Below, piece after piece: positions 24,248-31,470 of a stretch of 54,447 nucleotides of DNA; positions within the stretch are counted from its first letter, which is position 1, and every line of letters begins with the position of its first letter. The stretch is from Candidatus Peregrinibacteria bacterium (GTDB lineage Bacteria > Patescibacteriota > Gracilibacteria > UBA1369 > PNNO01). Position numbers and translations under genes: made by a program. Below the pieces are notes generated by a model. It had not been told where the DNA came from and searched no databases. It saw nothing but the letters and a program-made list of their open reading frames with translations. The DNA lies in NCBI GenBank assembly GCA_016928915.1, contig JAFGJT010000013.1, forward strand, positions 1-54,447, written 5' to 3'.

Positions 24248-25990
24248 ATGAAAAAAAACATCGGTTTAATTGCTGCCGGAATTGTTGTTCTTGCGGCGAT
24301 CGGAGTCTTTGCTTATTATAAATTTTATATTGATAAGGGGGCCGGCACATCGGATACAACACAAACAACCGAAAGCGCGGCAACATCTGCTGTTTTAGCT
24401 CTAAGCGACAGCGAACTGATTGATATTATGATTTCTCTTGAAGATGATTTGGGAATGAAAGAAGTACTGGCTGCGCAGTATGAAGATATTCTTGAAGTAA
24501 AATTTTCAGCACCTACCATCGGCGGAGATGAACTTGATCGCGCGCTTGTTCAGATTTTTGGATATATTGACGGAAAATTGCCGAAAAGTATAACAAAGAT
24601 AAGGCTTGTTTTTGTTGTTAATTACATTGATTCGGCGACAGTTGAACTGGAAAGAAATAAAATTTCTGACTGGAAAGCCGAAAAACTTGATAATGCAGGT
24701 TTAATTAAGGCTTTTGTAAAAGAATCGTTCGTTCCCGAACCAATGACTGCCGCATACTTTCCCTTTGCATACGCACAAAGCGAAGAAGACCCTTGTCCTG
24801 TTGCACACAGCCATCAGGAGGGTGATTTATGCGTTTGTGACACTTTTTATAAGGCTGAAGGCGGCCAGTGTGTTCCCATGTCTCCTTCCGAAATATGTCC
24901 CATTCCTCACAGCCATCAGGATGGCTCAAACTGTGTCTGCGACCAGTATTACAAGCCCGAAGGCGGCCAGTGCGTTCCCATGACAGAACTTGAAATGTGC
25001 GGCCAGGAACATGCTCACAGAGTCGGAGACAAGTGCGTGTGCGATGAAGGTTATGCCGGGGCAAACGGTCAATGCGTCAATGCCGCGGCTTATTGCGCGT
25101 CACACAATGCAACATTTGATACCTCAATTAATGACTGCAGATGCAATGAAGGCTACGTTGAAAACGCCGATGGAACAGATTGTATTCCCGTAACCAAAGA
25201 GGAGCAAAAGTCCGAAGAAACAACAGCCCTTCAAGTCGAAACAACTCAACCCGAAACCGAAACAAGCACTGCCGCAACCGCGGTGATTGAAAAGCCCGAA
25301 TCCGCTCCGTCGCTTTCAACCGATCCCGTGCAAATTTTACTGGATTTAAACAATGATTCGAAAACAAAATTCACAATAGATCCGATTACCAGCAATTTAA
25401 CGCCCGATGAGAAATCGTACGCAGAGCTGCAGATCACGGCAATAAATGATTTCAAAAGCCGCGACGAGGGTGAAATTCAGCTTGATGCGACATCCGAAGA
25501 AAAATTAAACATGATCAGAAGCGCCATTGTCGGCGATGTTTTTAAAGACACGCAAAAATGGCAGGTCGAAGTTGAAACCGCCGAAAAAGAAAGCAGATTT
25601 AAAAGTGAAAGCGATAAAGAGCTGTACAAATCACTTATGTACAGCATAGAAGCACAGGAAGAATTGTATAAAGCTAATGTGGAAGCCCTGAATGTCATGC
25701 ATAAACAAAATATTACTTATATCCTTGACGAAAGCCCGGCTTCCAAAGTTATGTGGGCTGGTGATAAAAAATTTGAAAATGCTCCAAAACGCGACTTTTT
25801 AAAAGAAGCTCAGGGTGATCCGACTATGGCATCGGTTTATGCAACCGAGGCGGCAGCGGCTCAATATAAACTGCTCGGTGAAATCAAAGACGAAATAAGG
25901 CGGCTCAGACAACAAAAAGCACAATACCTTGATGTGCGCCCAAAACCCGATCTTAAAACGGAATTACAAAAATTAGATCTCTATAAATAA
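24248..25990 (+). CDS. Membrane-anchored protein with four EGF-like repeats
   Basis: The 580-residue product has one N-terminal membrane helix (about 5-24). A small alpha/beta region follows (about 40-165). Residues about 178-318 hold four Cys-rich repeats of EGF type: the first two share CPxxHSHQxG, CVCD, YK and EGGQCVPM; the third has CVCDEGYAGANGQC; the fourth has CRCNEGYVENADGTDC. Each has the closely spaced CxC and later C typical of EGF modules, so disulfides and an extracytoplasmic place are likely. An acidic Thr/Glu linker (about 320-360) and a long charged helical tail (about 365-580) complete it. The function is not recognised; adhesion or surface recognition is inference. Confidence 0.75.
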   Translation: MKKNIGLIAAGIVVLAAIGVFAYYKFYIDKGAGTSDTTQTTESAATSAVLALSDSELIDIMISLEDDLGMKEVLAAQYEDILEVKFSAPTIGGDELDRALVQIFGYIDGKLPKSITKIRLVFVVNYIDSATVELERNKISDWKAEKLDNAGLIKAFVKESFVPEPMTAAYFPFAYAQSEEDPCPVAHSHQEGDLCVCDTFYKAEGGQCVPMSPSEICPIPHSHQDGSNCVCDQYYKPEGGQCVPMTELEMCGQEHAHRVGDKCVCDEGYAGANGQCVNAAAYCASHNATFDTSINDCRCNEGYVENADGTDCIPVTKEEQKSEETTALQVETTQPETETSTAATAVIEKPESAPSLSTDPVQILLDLNNDSKTKFTIDPITSNLTPDEKSYAELQITAINDFKSRDEGEIQLDATSEEKLNMIRSAIVGDVFKDTQKWQVEVETAEKESRFKSESDKELYKSLMYSIEAQEELYKANVEALNVMHKQNITYILDESPASKVMWAGDKKFENAPKRDFLKEAQGDPTMASVYATEAAAAQYKLLGEIKDEIRRLRQQKAQYLDVRPKPDLKTELQKLDLYK

Positions 25991-26572
25991 TCAGAGGTTT
26001 ATTTCTATCTCAAAAAGGTCATTCATTGCATTTATCAATGAGGCTTTTTTGAATTTTCTTAAATCTTTTCGAGTGATTTTCTGTTCGGTTATTTTCCCTT
26101 CATCTAAAAGTTTTTGGCGTTTTGTGCCTTTTAACAGCGGGGTGTTTGGTGTAATCCATTTTTCCCCATCGTAAAAACAAATATTGGCAATAGATGTGTC
26201 CGTAATAAAACCGTTTTTTATTAGCAATATGTCATCGTATTCCCCTTTTTGCTTTAACAATTCATCGATTTTTGTACGATCAAGATATTTGTATTTATAA
26301 TCAATATCATTACATTCTGTTATTTTAAGCGATCTGATATTCGGTTTCTTGTATGGAATAAACTCAATTTTTTCAATTTCAGGTCCGTAAACAATTCTGC
26401 ATTTATACAATCCTTTTGTTTTTGAAGCCGGAATTTTAATTTTAATTTTAAGATCTATAAAATCCTTGCAGCCGAACAGTTCTTTTCTGGCTTTATTAAA
26501 CCTTTCATTATGATATTTAATGTTATAGAATTTTCCGTTTTGTACTTTGATCGCCTCAAACAACAGGGACAT
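25991..26572 (-). CDS. pabC: Class IV aminotransferase, aminodeoxychorismate lyase-like
   Basis: PabC is a PLP enzyme that turns aminodeoxychorismate into p-aminobenzoate and pyruvate for folate synthesis. The 193 residues are short for the family (often 220-270) but keep its order: ERFNKARKELFG near the start, YKYLDR with the likely PLP lysine, DDILLIKNGFITDTSIANICF and WITPNTPLLKGTKRQKLL. The start overlaps the end of pabB by 17 bases on the same strand, and pabA is divergent 70 bases beyond pabB, so context supports this role over branched-chain aminotransferase. Adjacent lysines (KYKYLDR) make the exact PLP residue uncertain. Confidence 0.83.
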   Translation of the reverse strand: MSLLFEAIKVQNGKFYNIKYHNERFNKARKELFGCKDFIDLKIKIKIPASKTKGLYKCRIVYGPEIEKIEFIPYKKPNIRSLKITECNDIDYKYKYLDRTKIDELLKQKGEYDDILLIKNGFITDTSIANICFYDGEKWITPNTPLLKGTKRQKLLDEGKITEQKITRKDLRKFKKASLINAMNDLFEIEINL

Positions 26573-27548
26573 AAATTTTGTCGATTAATTCTTTATATTC
26601 TTTTTTCGGATCGCTGAACACTGTTATTCCTCCGCCGCTTTTAAAAAACATTTCGCCGTTATTATCTTTTTCAATAAATCGGATCATCACGCATGAATCA
26701 ACCGTTTTGCCGTCAAAATAGCCGCAAATGCCGGTATAATATCCGCGGGAATAATTTTCTGTGCTTTTAATTATTTCTACGGTTTTCTTTTTTGGTGCGC
26801 CGCATATTGAACCGGCGGGTAAAAGGGTATTAAAAATATCCCCGAGTTTTCCTTTCCAGTTTTTATTTAAATTTCCGGAAATTTTTGAACTTATCTGCAG
26901 AAGGTCACCGGAATTTGTCTTTATTTTATCAACAAATCTGAATTTCTCGACTCTTACTTTTTCTGCAACAATACTTAGGTCATTTCGAAGCAAATCAACA
27001 ACAGTATTATGTTCGGCCAGTTCTTTTTTATCTTTTATCAATACTTCTTCAGCGTTTTTTATATTGGCATTTATTGTCCCTTTCATGGGAAAAGTTGAAA
27101 TTATATTGTTTTTAATCTGAAAAAAAGTTTCAGGCGAAAAAACAACAAATTTATTTTTGAATAATAATTTATATTTGGTTCGGCTCTGAAAAAAAATATT
27201 TTTAAAAGTAAAATTGGTTATTATTGGTGTCTGAAAGGTTAAATTTATTAAATATGAATTGCCGAATTTGATCTCCTTTAAGGCTTTTTTAAAGGATTGT
27301 AAATACCGGGAATATTTAACCGGAAATTTTTGAAATTTTATACTTTTCTTTTGAAATGCTGATTTTTGTTCTTGTGAAATTATATAATTTTTAAAACCGT
27401 TAAAATCAAAAAAAATGTTTTCTTTAAGCGCATTTTCTAAATCAACAATTATAGGTTTCTTTTCCTCAAAATCAATAATAAAAATAAACGGAATGTCTTT
27501 TTTCCCAAGTAGATTCATTTTTTTTACAGCGGTTTTGTTCAAATACAT
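26556..27548 (-). CDS. pabB: Aminodeoxychorismate synthase component I-like
   Basis: PabB aminates chorismate with ammonia from PabA. At 330 residues it is shorter than typical proteins (about 450) because the N-terminal part is reduced, but the chorismate-binding core is complete: FPMKGTINA with the PabB-type lysine, AEHNTVVDLLRNDLS, a SGDLLQISSKISG segment, LLPAGSICGAPKKKTVEII and GYYTGICGYFDG, ending with KSGGGITVFSDPKKEY. The PMKGT motif favours aminodeoxychorismate over anthranilate synthase. It overlaps pabC and shares the short intergenic region with divergent pabA. Very Lys/Phe/Ile-rich composition reflects the A+T-rich DNA. Confidence 0.87.
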   Translation of the reverse strand: MYLNKTAVKKMNLLGKKDIPFIFIIDFEEKKPIIVDLENALKENIFFDFNGFKNYIISQEQKSAFQKKSIKFQKFPVKYSRYLQSFKKALKEIKFGNSYLINLTFQTPIITNFTFKNIFFQSRTKYKLLFKNKFVVFSPETFFQIKNNIISTFPMKGTINANIKNAEEVLIKDKKELAEHNTVVDLLRNDLSIVAEKVRVEKFRFVDKIKTNSGDLLQISSKISGNLNKNWKGKLGDIFNTLLPAGSICGAPKKKTVEIIKSTENYSRGYYTGICGYFDGKTVDSCVMIRFIEKDNNGEMFFKSGGGITVFSDPKKEYKELIDKIYVPVV

Positions 27549-27574
27549 AAAAGTGTTCTAATTTTTCCGATGAT

Positions 27575-27603
27575 ATTGTAAAGTGAAGCGGGCAACTTAC
27601 CAA
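27575..27603 (-). promoter_or_regulatory. Putative promoter for pabB-pabC
   Basis: On the minus strand TTGGTA (27603-27598) and TACAAT (27580-27575) are 17 bases apart, in the short divergent gap before pabA. Confidence 0.5.
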
Positions 27604-27619
27604 TAGATAAATTTTTTCA

Positions 27620-28192
27620 ATGAAAGTTCTGCTTCTGGATAATTACGATTCATTTACATACAACCTTGCGCAGATGCTTAAAGAATGCGGATTGAAAAAT
27701 TTTGATATTATAAAAAATGACAAAATCCAAATAATGGATATTAAAAGGTATGATAAAATATTACTTTCTCCCGGTCCGGGTATGCCAAAAGATGCAGGAA
27801 AGATGATGGCAATAATTAAAAATTTTCATAAGACTAAAAGCATATTCGGAGTCTGCCTCGGGCATGAAGCAATTTGTGAATTTTTCGGAGGAAAACTTAT
27901 AAATCTAAAAGAGATTTTTCACGGGGTGGCATCGGAAATCACAATCACTGATATTGATGAGCCTTTATTTAAAGGTCTTCCTAAATCTATTAACGGTGGA
28001 CGATACCATTCTTGGGCTGCTGACAGAATTACAATTCCGGCTGAACTTAATGTTACAGCTGAAACAAAAGACACAAACCGTACAATTATGGCTGTTTCAC
28101 ATACTAAATATGACGTGAAAGGGGTGCAGTTCCATCCCGAATCTTTTATGACACCCTACGGGAAAAAGATAATAGAAAACTGGTTAAGCTAG
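27620..28192 (+). CDS. pabA: Aminodeoxychorismate/anthranilate synthase glutaminase
   Basis: This class I glutamine amidotransferase supplies ammonia to the chorismate enzyme. The 190 residues show LLLDNYDSFTYNLAQ, the LLSPGPGMPKDAG oxyanion strand, the nucleophile motif GVCLGHEAI (Cys near residue 79) and the His-Glu pair in VKGVQFHPESF. The usual glutamine after GHQ is glutamate here (CLGHEA), a mild departure. It is divergent from pabB-pabC, and the three together form a p-aminobenzoate set. No trp genes are near, so PabA is preferred over TrpG. Confidence 0.9.
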   Translation: MKVLLLDNYDSFTYNLAQMLKECGLKNFDIIKNDKIQIMDIKRYDKILLSPGPGMPKDAGKMMAIIKNFHKTKSIFGVCLGHEAICEFFGGKLINLKEIFHGVASEITITDIDEPLFKGLPKSINGGRYHSWAADRITIPAELNVTAETKDTNRTIMAVSHTKYDVKGVQFHPESFMTPYGKKIIENWLS

Positions 28193-28238
28193 AATAATTA
28201 CTGGGCAATTATACTTTACCATGTAACTCTATTCGGCA

Positions 28239-28267
28239 TTGCGCTTAAGCTCCTCATGATATATGAT
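28239..28267 (+). promoter_or_regulatory. Putative promoter for the hydrogenase genes
   Basis: TTGCGC (28239-28244) and TATGAT (28262-28267) are 17 bases apart. The predicted start near 28274 coincides with the ATG at 28275, so the small-subunit message may be leaderless. The -35 match is only moderate. Confidence 0.4.
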
Positions 28268-28274
28268 TTTCCCG

Positions 28275-28766
28275 ATGGCAGACACACAAAAAAAACTAAA
28301 TATCGGGTGGTTCACTTTTACCTGCTGTGAGGATTCAACGATCATGCTTACGGAAATGCTGAATGATAATTTTTTCACATGGAAAAAGCTGCTTAATTTT
28401 AAGCATTTTAATGTTCTTAAAAGCAAAAATGACATGAGTGATCTTGATGTTGCTTTTGTTGAGGGGGCGATCGCATCCGAGCATGACAAAGAAAAACTTT
28501 TAAAAATCCGCGAAAACGCAAAATATCTAGTTGCTATCGGTTCCTGCGCGGTTACGGGGCTTCCGTCAGGCCACAGAAACAGCTTTGACGATAAATTAAA
28601 AGCTGAAATCGCTCCGTACCTTCTGCAGTATCATCAAAACGAAAAAGTTTATGCGCTGCATGAACTTGTTAAGGTTGACGACAGCGTTCCGGGCTGCCCC
28701 ATGGTTGAAGCTGAATTTTTAAAGGTTGTTGATAAATATTTAAAATTATTCAAAATAATCCCTTAA
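28275..28766 (+). CDS. [NiFe] hydrogenase small subunit, minimal type
   Basis: The 163-residue product is an Oxidored_q6-type electron-transfer subunit of the kind found in group 3 and 4 [NiFe] hydrogenases and in NuoB. The four cysteines for the proximal [4Fe-4S] cluster are visible: an adjacent pair in WFTFTCCEDST (C17, C18), one in AIGSCAVTG and one in VPGCPMVEAEF. There is no twin-arginine signal and no second ferredoxin domain, so the enzyme is cytoplasmic and minimal. An upstream in-frame ATG at 28263 would add four residues, but it lies on the putative -10 box. The large subunit starts 9 bases after the stop. The exact group is not assigned. Confidence 0.88.
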   Translation: MADTQKKLNIGWFTFTCCEDSTIMLTEMLNDNFFTWKKLLNFKHFNVLKSKNDMSDLDVAFVEGAIASEHDKEKLLKIRENAKYLVAIGSCAVTGLPSGHRNSFDDKLKAEIAPYLLQYHQNEKVYALHELVKVDDSVPGCPMVEAEFLKVVDKYLKLFKIIP

Positions 28767-28775
28767 AAAGAAATC

Positions 28776-30077
28776 ATGCATCAGGTTAATCTTTCAATTA
28801 AAAATTTATCAAAAATAGAAGGGCATCTTGATATGGATGTTATAATTGAAGACAACAAAGTTAAGGACGTGCAGTTTAAGATCATGGAAAATAAAAGGTT
28901 TTTTGAAAAAGCAATACTTGGCAAACCTTTTGCCGTGGTGCCTCAGCTGCTTTCGCGCATATGCGGCACGTGCAGCGTGGCGCATGAAATGGCCGCAATT
29001 GAGGCTGTTGAAGATGCGCTTGGATACAAACCTTCCGATCAGACCATTACGCTTAGAAAACTTATGATGTACGGAATGATGATCCGCGATCATGCTCTAC
29101 ATTTGTATATTTTTTCTCTTCCGGACATTTTAAACAAAGACTCAATTCTGGACTTTGATGAAAATAACGAACTCGAGCACCAGCTGCTGCATGACATGTT
29201 TGAAGTAAAAAAAGCCGGCAACTATCTTTCAACCATTTTCGGAGGAAGGGCTGTACATGCACCTTTTGTGAGTATCGGCGGGTTTTTAAAATATCCGGCT
29301 CCCGAAGAAATCCAAAAATCCCGCGACGAACTTTTAAAAATACGCAAAAAAATATTTCTGCTTATGAAAGTGTTTGATGAATGCGAATTTTCACTGGAAC
29401 GTGAAACAAAATTTGTGGCAATGAAGACAAAAGATTACAGCTTTTTAGAGGGCGAAGTTCTGTGTTCCGAAGGCGGATTTTGCGTTCAGGAAAAATATTT
29501 TAGACAGCAGCTAAAGGAGGTTGTTATCCCCTACTCGACCGCTAAAGCGTACCAAATTCTCGGTCAGGAATATATGGTAGGCTCTCTTGCCCGCATGAAC
29601 ATCAACCACGAAGCACTGCATGAAAACACAAAAAAGGACGCTGCAAAATATATTGCCAAATTTCCGTCACACGATATTTATAAAAACAATCTTGCACAGG
29701 CAATAGAAATTCTTCATTCAATAGACCATGCGGTTGAAATTCTGAAAAATTTAAAAATTCAAAATAATCCTGTTAATAAACTTACTCCAAAAGAAGGCGA
29801 AGGCGTAGGTGTAATAGAAGCCCCGCGCGGCACATTGTATCATTATGTGGCTTTGGACAAAGAAGGGCTGGTCACCGACGCTGAAGTTGTTGTACCCACG
29901 GCTCAAAACCAGAACAACATTGAAAACGACATAAGGCATCTTGTTCAGGACAGATTAGACCGGGACAAGGACAAGATGGATAAAGAAAAAGTGAAGTTTG
30001 AAATTGAAAAACTTATACGCGCTTACGACCCCTGCATGAGCTGCGCAACACATTTTCTTGAAATAAACTGGAAATAA
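28776..30077 (+). CDS. [NiFe] hydrogenase large (catalytic) subunit
   Basis: The 433-residue product carries both nickel-iron ligand motifs: RICGTCSVAHEMAA (C63, C66) and DPCMSCATHFL (C420, C423). The N-terminal SKIEGH also fits. Active-site nickel and Fe(CN)2CO binding can therefore be expected. Length and the CATH ending resemble cytoplasmic group 3 enzymes. Only seven residues follow the conserved His426, a much shorter tail than the cleaved extensions of many hydrogenases. Even so, a maturation peptidase gene lies 1 kb downstream. It is co-transcribed with the small subunit; no NAD(P)- or F420-binding subunit is beside it, so a ferredoxin (such as 40196-40390) may be the electron partner. 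Confidence 0.93.
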   Translation: MHQVNLSIKNLSKIEGHLDMDVIIEDNKVKDVQFKIMENKRFFEKAILGKPFAVVPQLLSRICGTCSVAHEMAAIEAVEDALGYKPSDQTITLRKLMMYGMMIRDHALHLYIFSLPDILNKDSILDFDENNELEHQLLHDMFEVKKAGNYLSTIFGGRAVHAPFVSIGGFLKYPAPEEIQKSRDELLKIRKKIFLLMKVFDECEFSLERETKFVAMKTKDYSFLEGEVLCSEGGFCVQEKYFRQQLKEVVIPYSTAKAYQILGQEYMVGSLARMNINHEALHENTKKDAAKYIAKFPSHDIYKNNLAQAIEILHSIDHAVEILKNLKIQNNPVNKLTPKEGEGVGVIEAPRGTLYHYVALDKEGLVTDAEVVVPTAQNQNNIENDIRHLVQDRLDRDKDKMDKEKVKFEIEKLIRAYDPCMSCATHFLEINWK

Positions 30078-30107
30078 GACTAATATACGGCACCATATTT
30101 AGCAATT

Positions 30108-31079
30108 ATGAATAAAAGTCTTGATTTTCACCTGCAGAATTCAACATATGCGATTTTTCACTCAAATGACAGCAGGTACCAGGATCTATCATTAAACATG
30201 CTTTATGAAGAGCTTAATGCTGCAAGTCTTAATGATGTTATCGAAGACTGCGACGATACAGAAACTCCATATGGCACATGCATTTCACCGTGGGACGCCG
30301 CGAACTGTCTGCTTGATACAGCGCGCACCGTAAAATTTGTAAGAGGGCTTGCGGCCGCAATCAGAAAAAAACGAAAAAAACAATCCGGCAAAAAGGTTTC
30401 AATACTTTATGCGGGCTGCGGACCCTTTGCCACTCTTGCTTTGCCCGTTACAGCGCTGTTCAATCCGAATCAAATCGGCTTTACTGTTCTTGATATACAC
30501 GAAGCCTCAATAAAAAATGCACAACGTATAGTTGAAATAATGAATATAAGCGCATATTTTGATGACTTTGTTTGCCAAAATGCATTAGATTACCCATCAG
30601 CAAACCAAGATAAAAAATTTGATATCATCATTACCGAAACCATGACTGCAGGACTTTTGAATGAACCCCAAGCCGCAATAACAACAGCCCTTTCTGATAT
30701 GCTTGAACCTGACGGCATATTTGTACCGGAACAAATAATTATTGGTGTAAAGCTAAAAGCCGAAAAAATATTAAATCAGCCTGCTATTCCACTTGGCACC
30801 ATTTTTTTATTAACCAAAGATACAAAACCGGACAAATATATTCCTTTACTTAAAGCAAACACAAAAACACCTCCAACTGCTGAAGATGGGCTTGAATATG
30901 GCATAATGCTTACAACTCAAATTAAAATATTCGGACCTCATATATTACAAGAAGGTGAATCGGCAATTACAATGCACGTGCCAATCAAAAAAACATACAA
31001 AAAAGAAGACGGATCACAAATCAGAATAGCATATCCTTTGGGAGGGGGAATAAACGAAGTAAGAGTTAAAGCTTTCTAA
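30108..31079 (+). CDS. SAM-dependent methyltransferase-like protein
   Basis: The 323-residue product has a Rossmann SAM-binding core from about residue 90. Motif I is VSILYAGCGPFATLALPV, an acidic residue ends strand two in FTVLDIHEAS, and KFDIIITETMTAG is the post-motif segment. A beta-rich C-terminal part (about 200-323) recalls the barrel of protein arginine methyltransferases, but the double-E loop is not clear. The substrate is unknown. It starts 30 bases after the hydrogenase large subunit and overlaps the convergent maturation peptidase gene by 14 bases, so it may be carried on the hydrogenase transcript. Whether it modifies the hydrogenase is not shown. Confidence 0.75.
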   Translation: MNKSLDFHLQNSTYAIFHSNDSRYQDLSLNMLYEELNAASLNDVIEDCDDTETPYGTCISPWDAANCLLDTARTVKFVRGLAAAIRKKRKKQSGKKVSILYAGCGPFATLALPVTALFNPNQIGFTVLDIHEASIKNAQRIVEIMNISAYFDDFVCQNALDYPSANQDKKFDIIITETMTAGLLNEPQAAITTALSDMLEPDGIFVPEQIIIGVKLKAEKILNQPAIPLGTIFLLTKDTKPDKYIPLLKANTKTPPTAEDGLEYGIMLTTQIKIFGPHILQEGESAITMHVPIKKTYKKEDGSQIRIAYPLGGGINEVRVKAF

Positions 31080-31458
31080 TTAAATCCGCTGTCATTTTTA
31101 AAATTTGCCCCTCCCGCATATCTGATTTTTGAGGAATTCCGATAATACTGACTTCTTTTAGTTTCCCAAGCTTTTTTAAAAGCTTCATTTCCCAGGCAAT
31201 GTCGAAATCGTGCATTGAAATTCCTTTTTTGTTCACAAACTTATCTATATCGGTGAATATTAAAGGTTCATTTATGCCCTTAACCGTATCAATCAAACAA
31301 AATTCCCCATTTGGTTCATTTGATTCGGGAAAATTTTCAGTCGGGTCAAATTCGATAAAATCAATCAGCGGAAATTCCTTCTTAAGAAATGGCATTAACT
31401 TTAAAGGTATAGAATCCTCATCAACCAGAGCGTTGCCTGCAATAAAAATTGTCCTCAT
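31066..31458 (-). CDS. [NiFe] hydrogenase maturation peptidase (HycI/HybD family)
   Basis: These peptidases recognise nickel in the large subunit and remove its C-terminal tail. The 130-residue product is close to the family size of about 150. It opens with a beta strand and FIAGNALVDEDSIPLKLMP, matching the GNxLxxDE nickel-site motif. It later shows SMHDFDIAWEMKLLKKL, matching the conserved His segment, and ends with IIGIPQKSDMREG. It is on the opposite strand from the hydrogenase genes and overlaps the end of the methyltransferase gene by 14 bases. Its presence is odd beside a large subunit whose tail is only seven residues long; it may cut that short tail or serve another enzyme. Confidence 0.8.
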   Translation of the reverse strand: MRTIFIAGNALVDEDSIPLKLMPFLKKEFPLIDFIEFDPTENFPESNEPNGEFCLIDTVKGINEPLIFTDIDKFVNKKGISMHDFDIAWEMKLLKKLGKLKEVSIIGIPQKSDMREGQILKMTADLIRKL

Positions 31459-31470
31459 ATAAATCTAAAA

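Noticed and set aside
19595-31458. An [FeFe] hydrogenase (HydA) or HydF in the window
   Set aside because: No protein shows the H-cluster cysteine motifs or a HydF GTPase. The only catalytic hydrogenase subunit has [NiFe] motifs.
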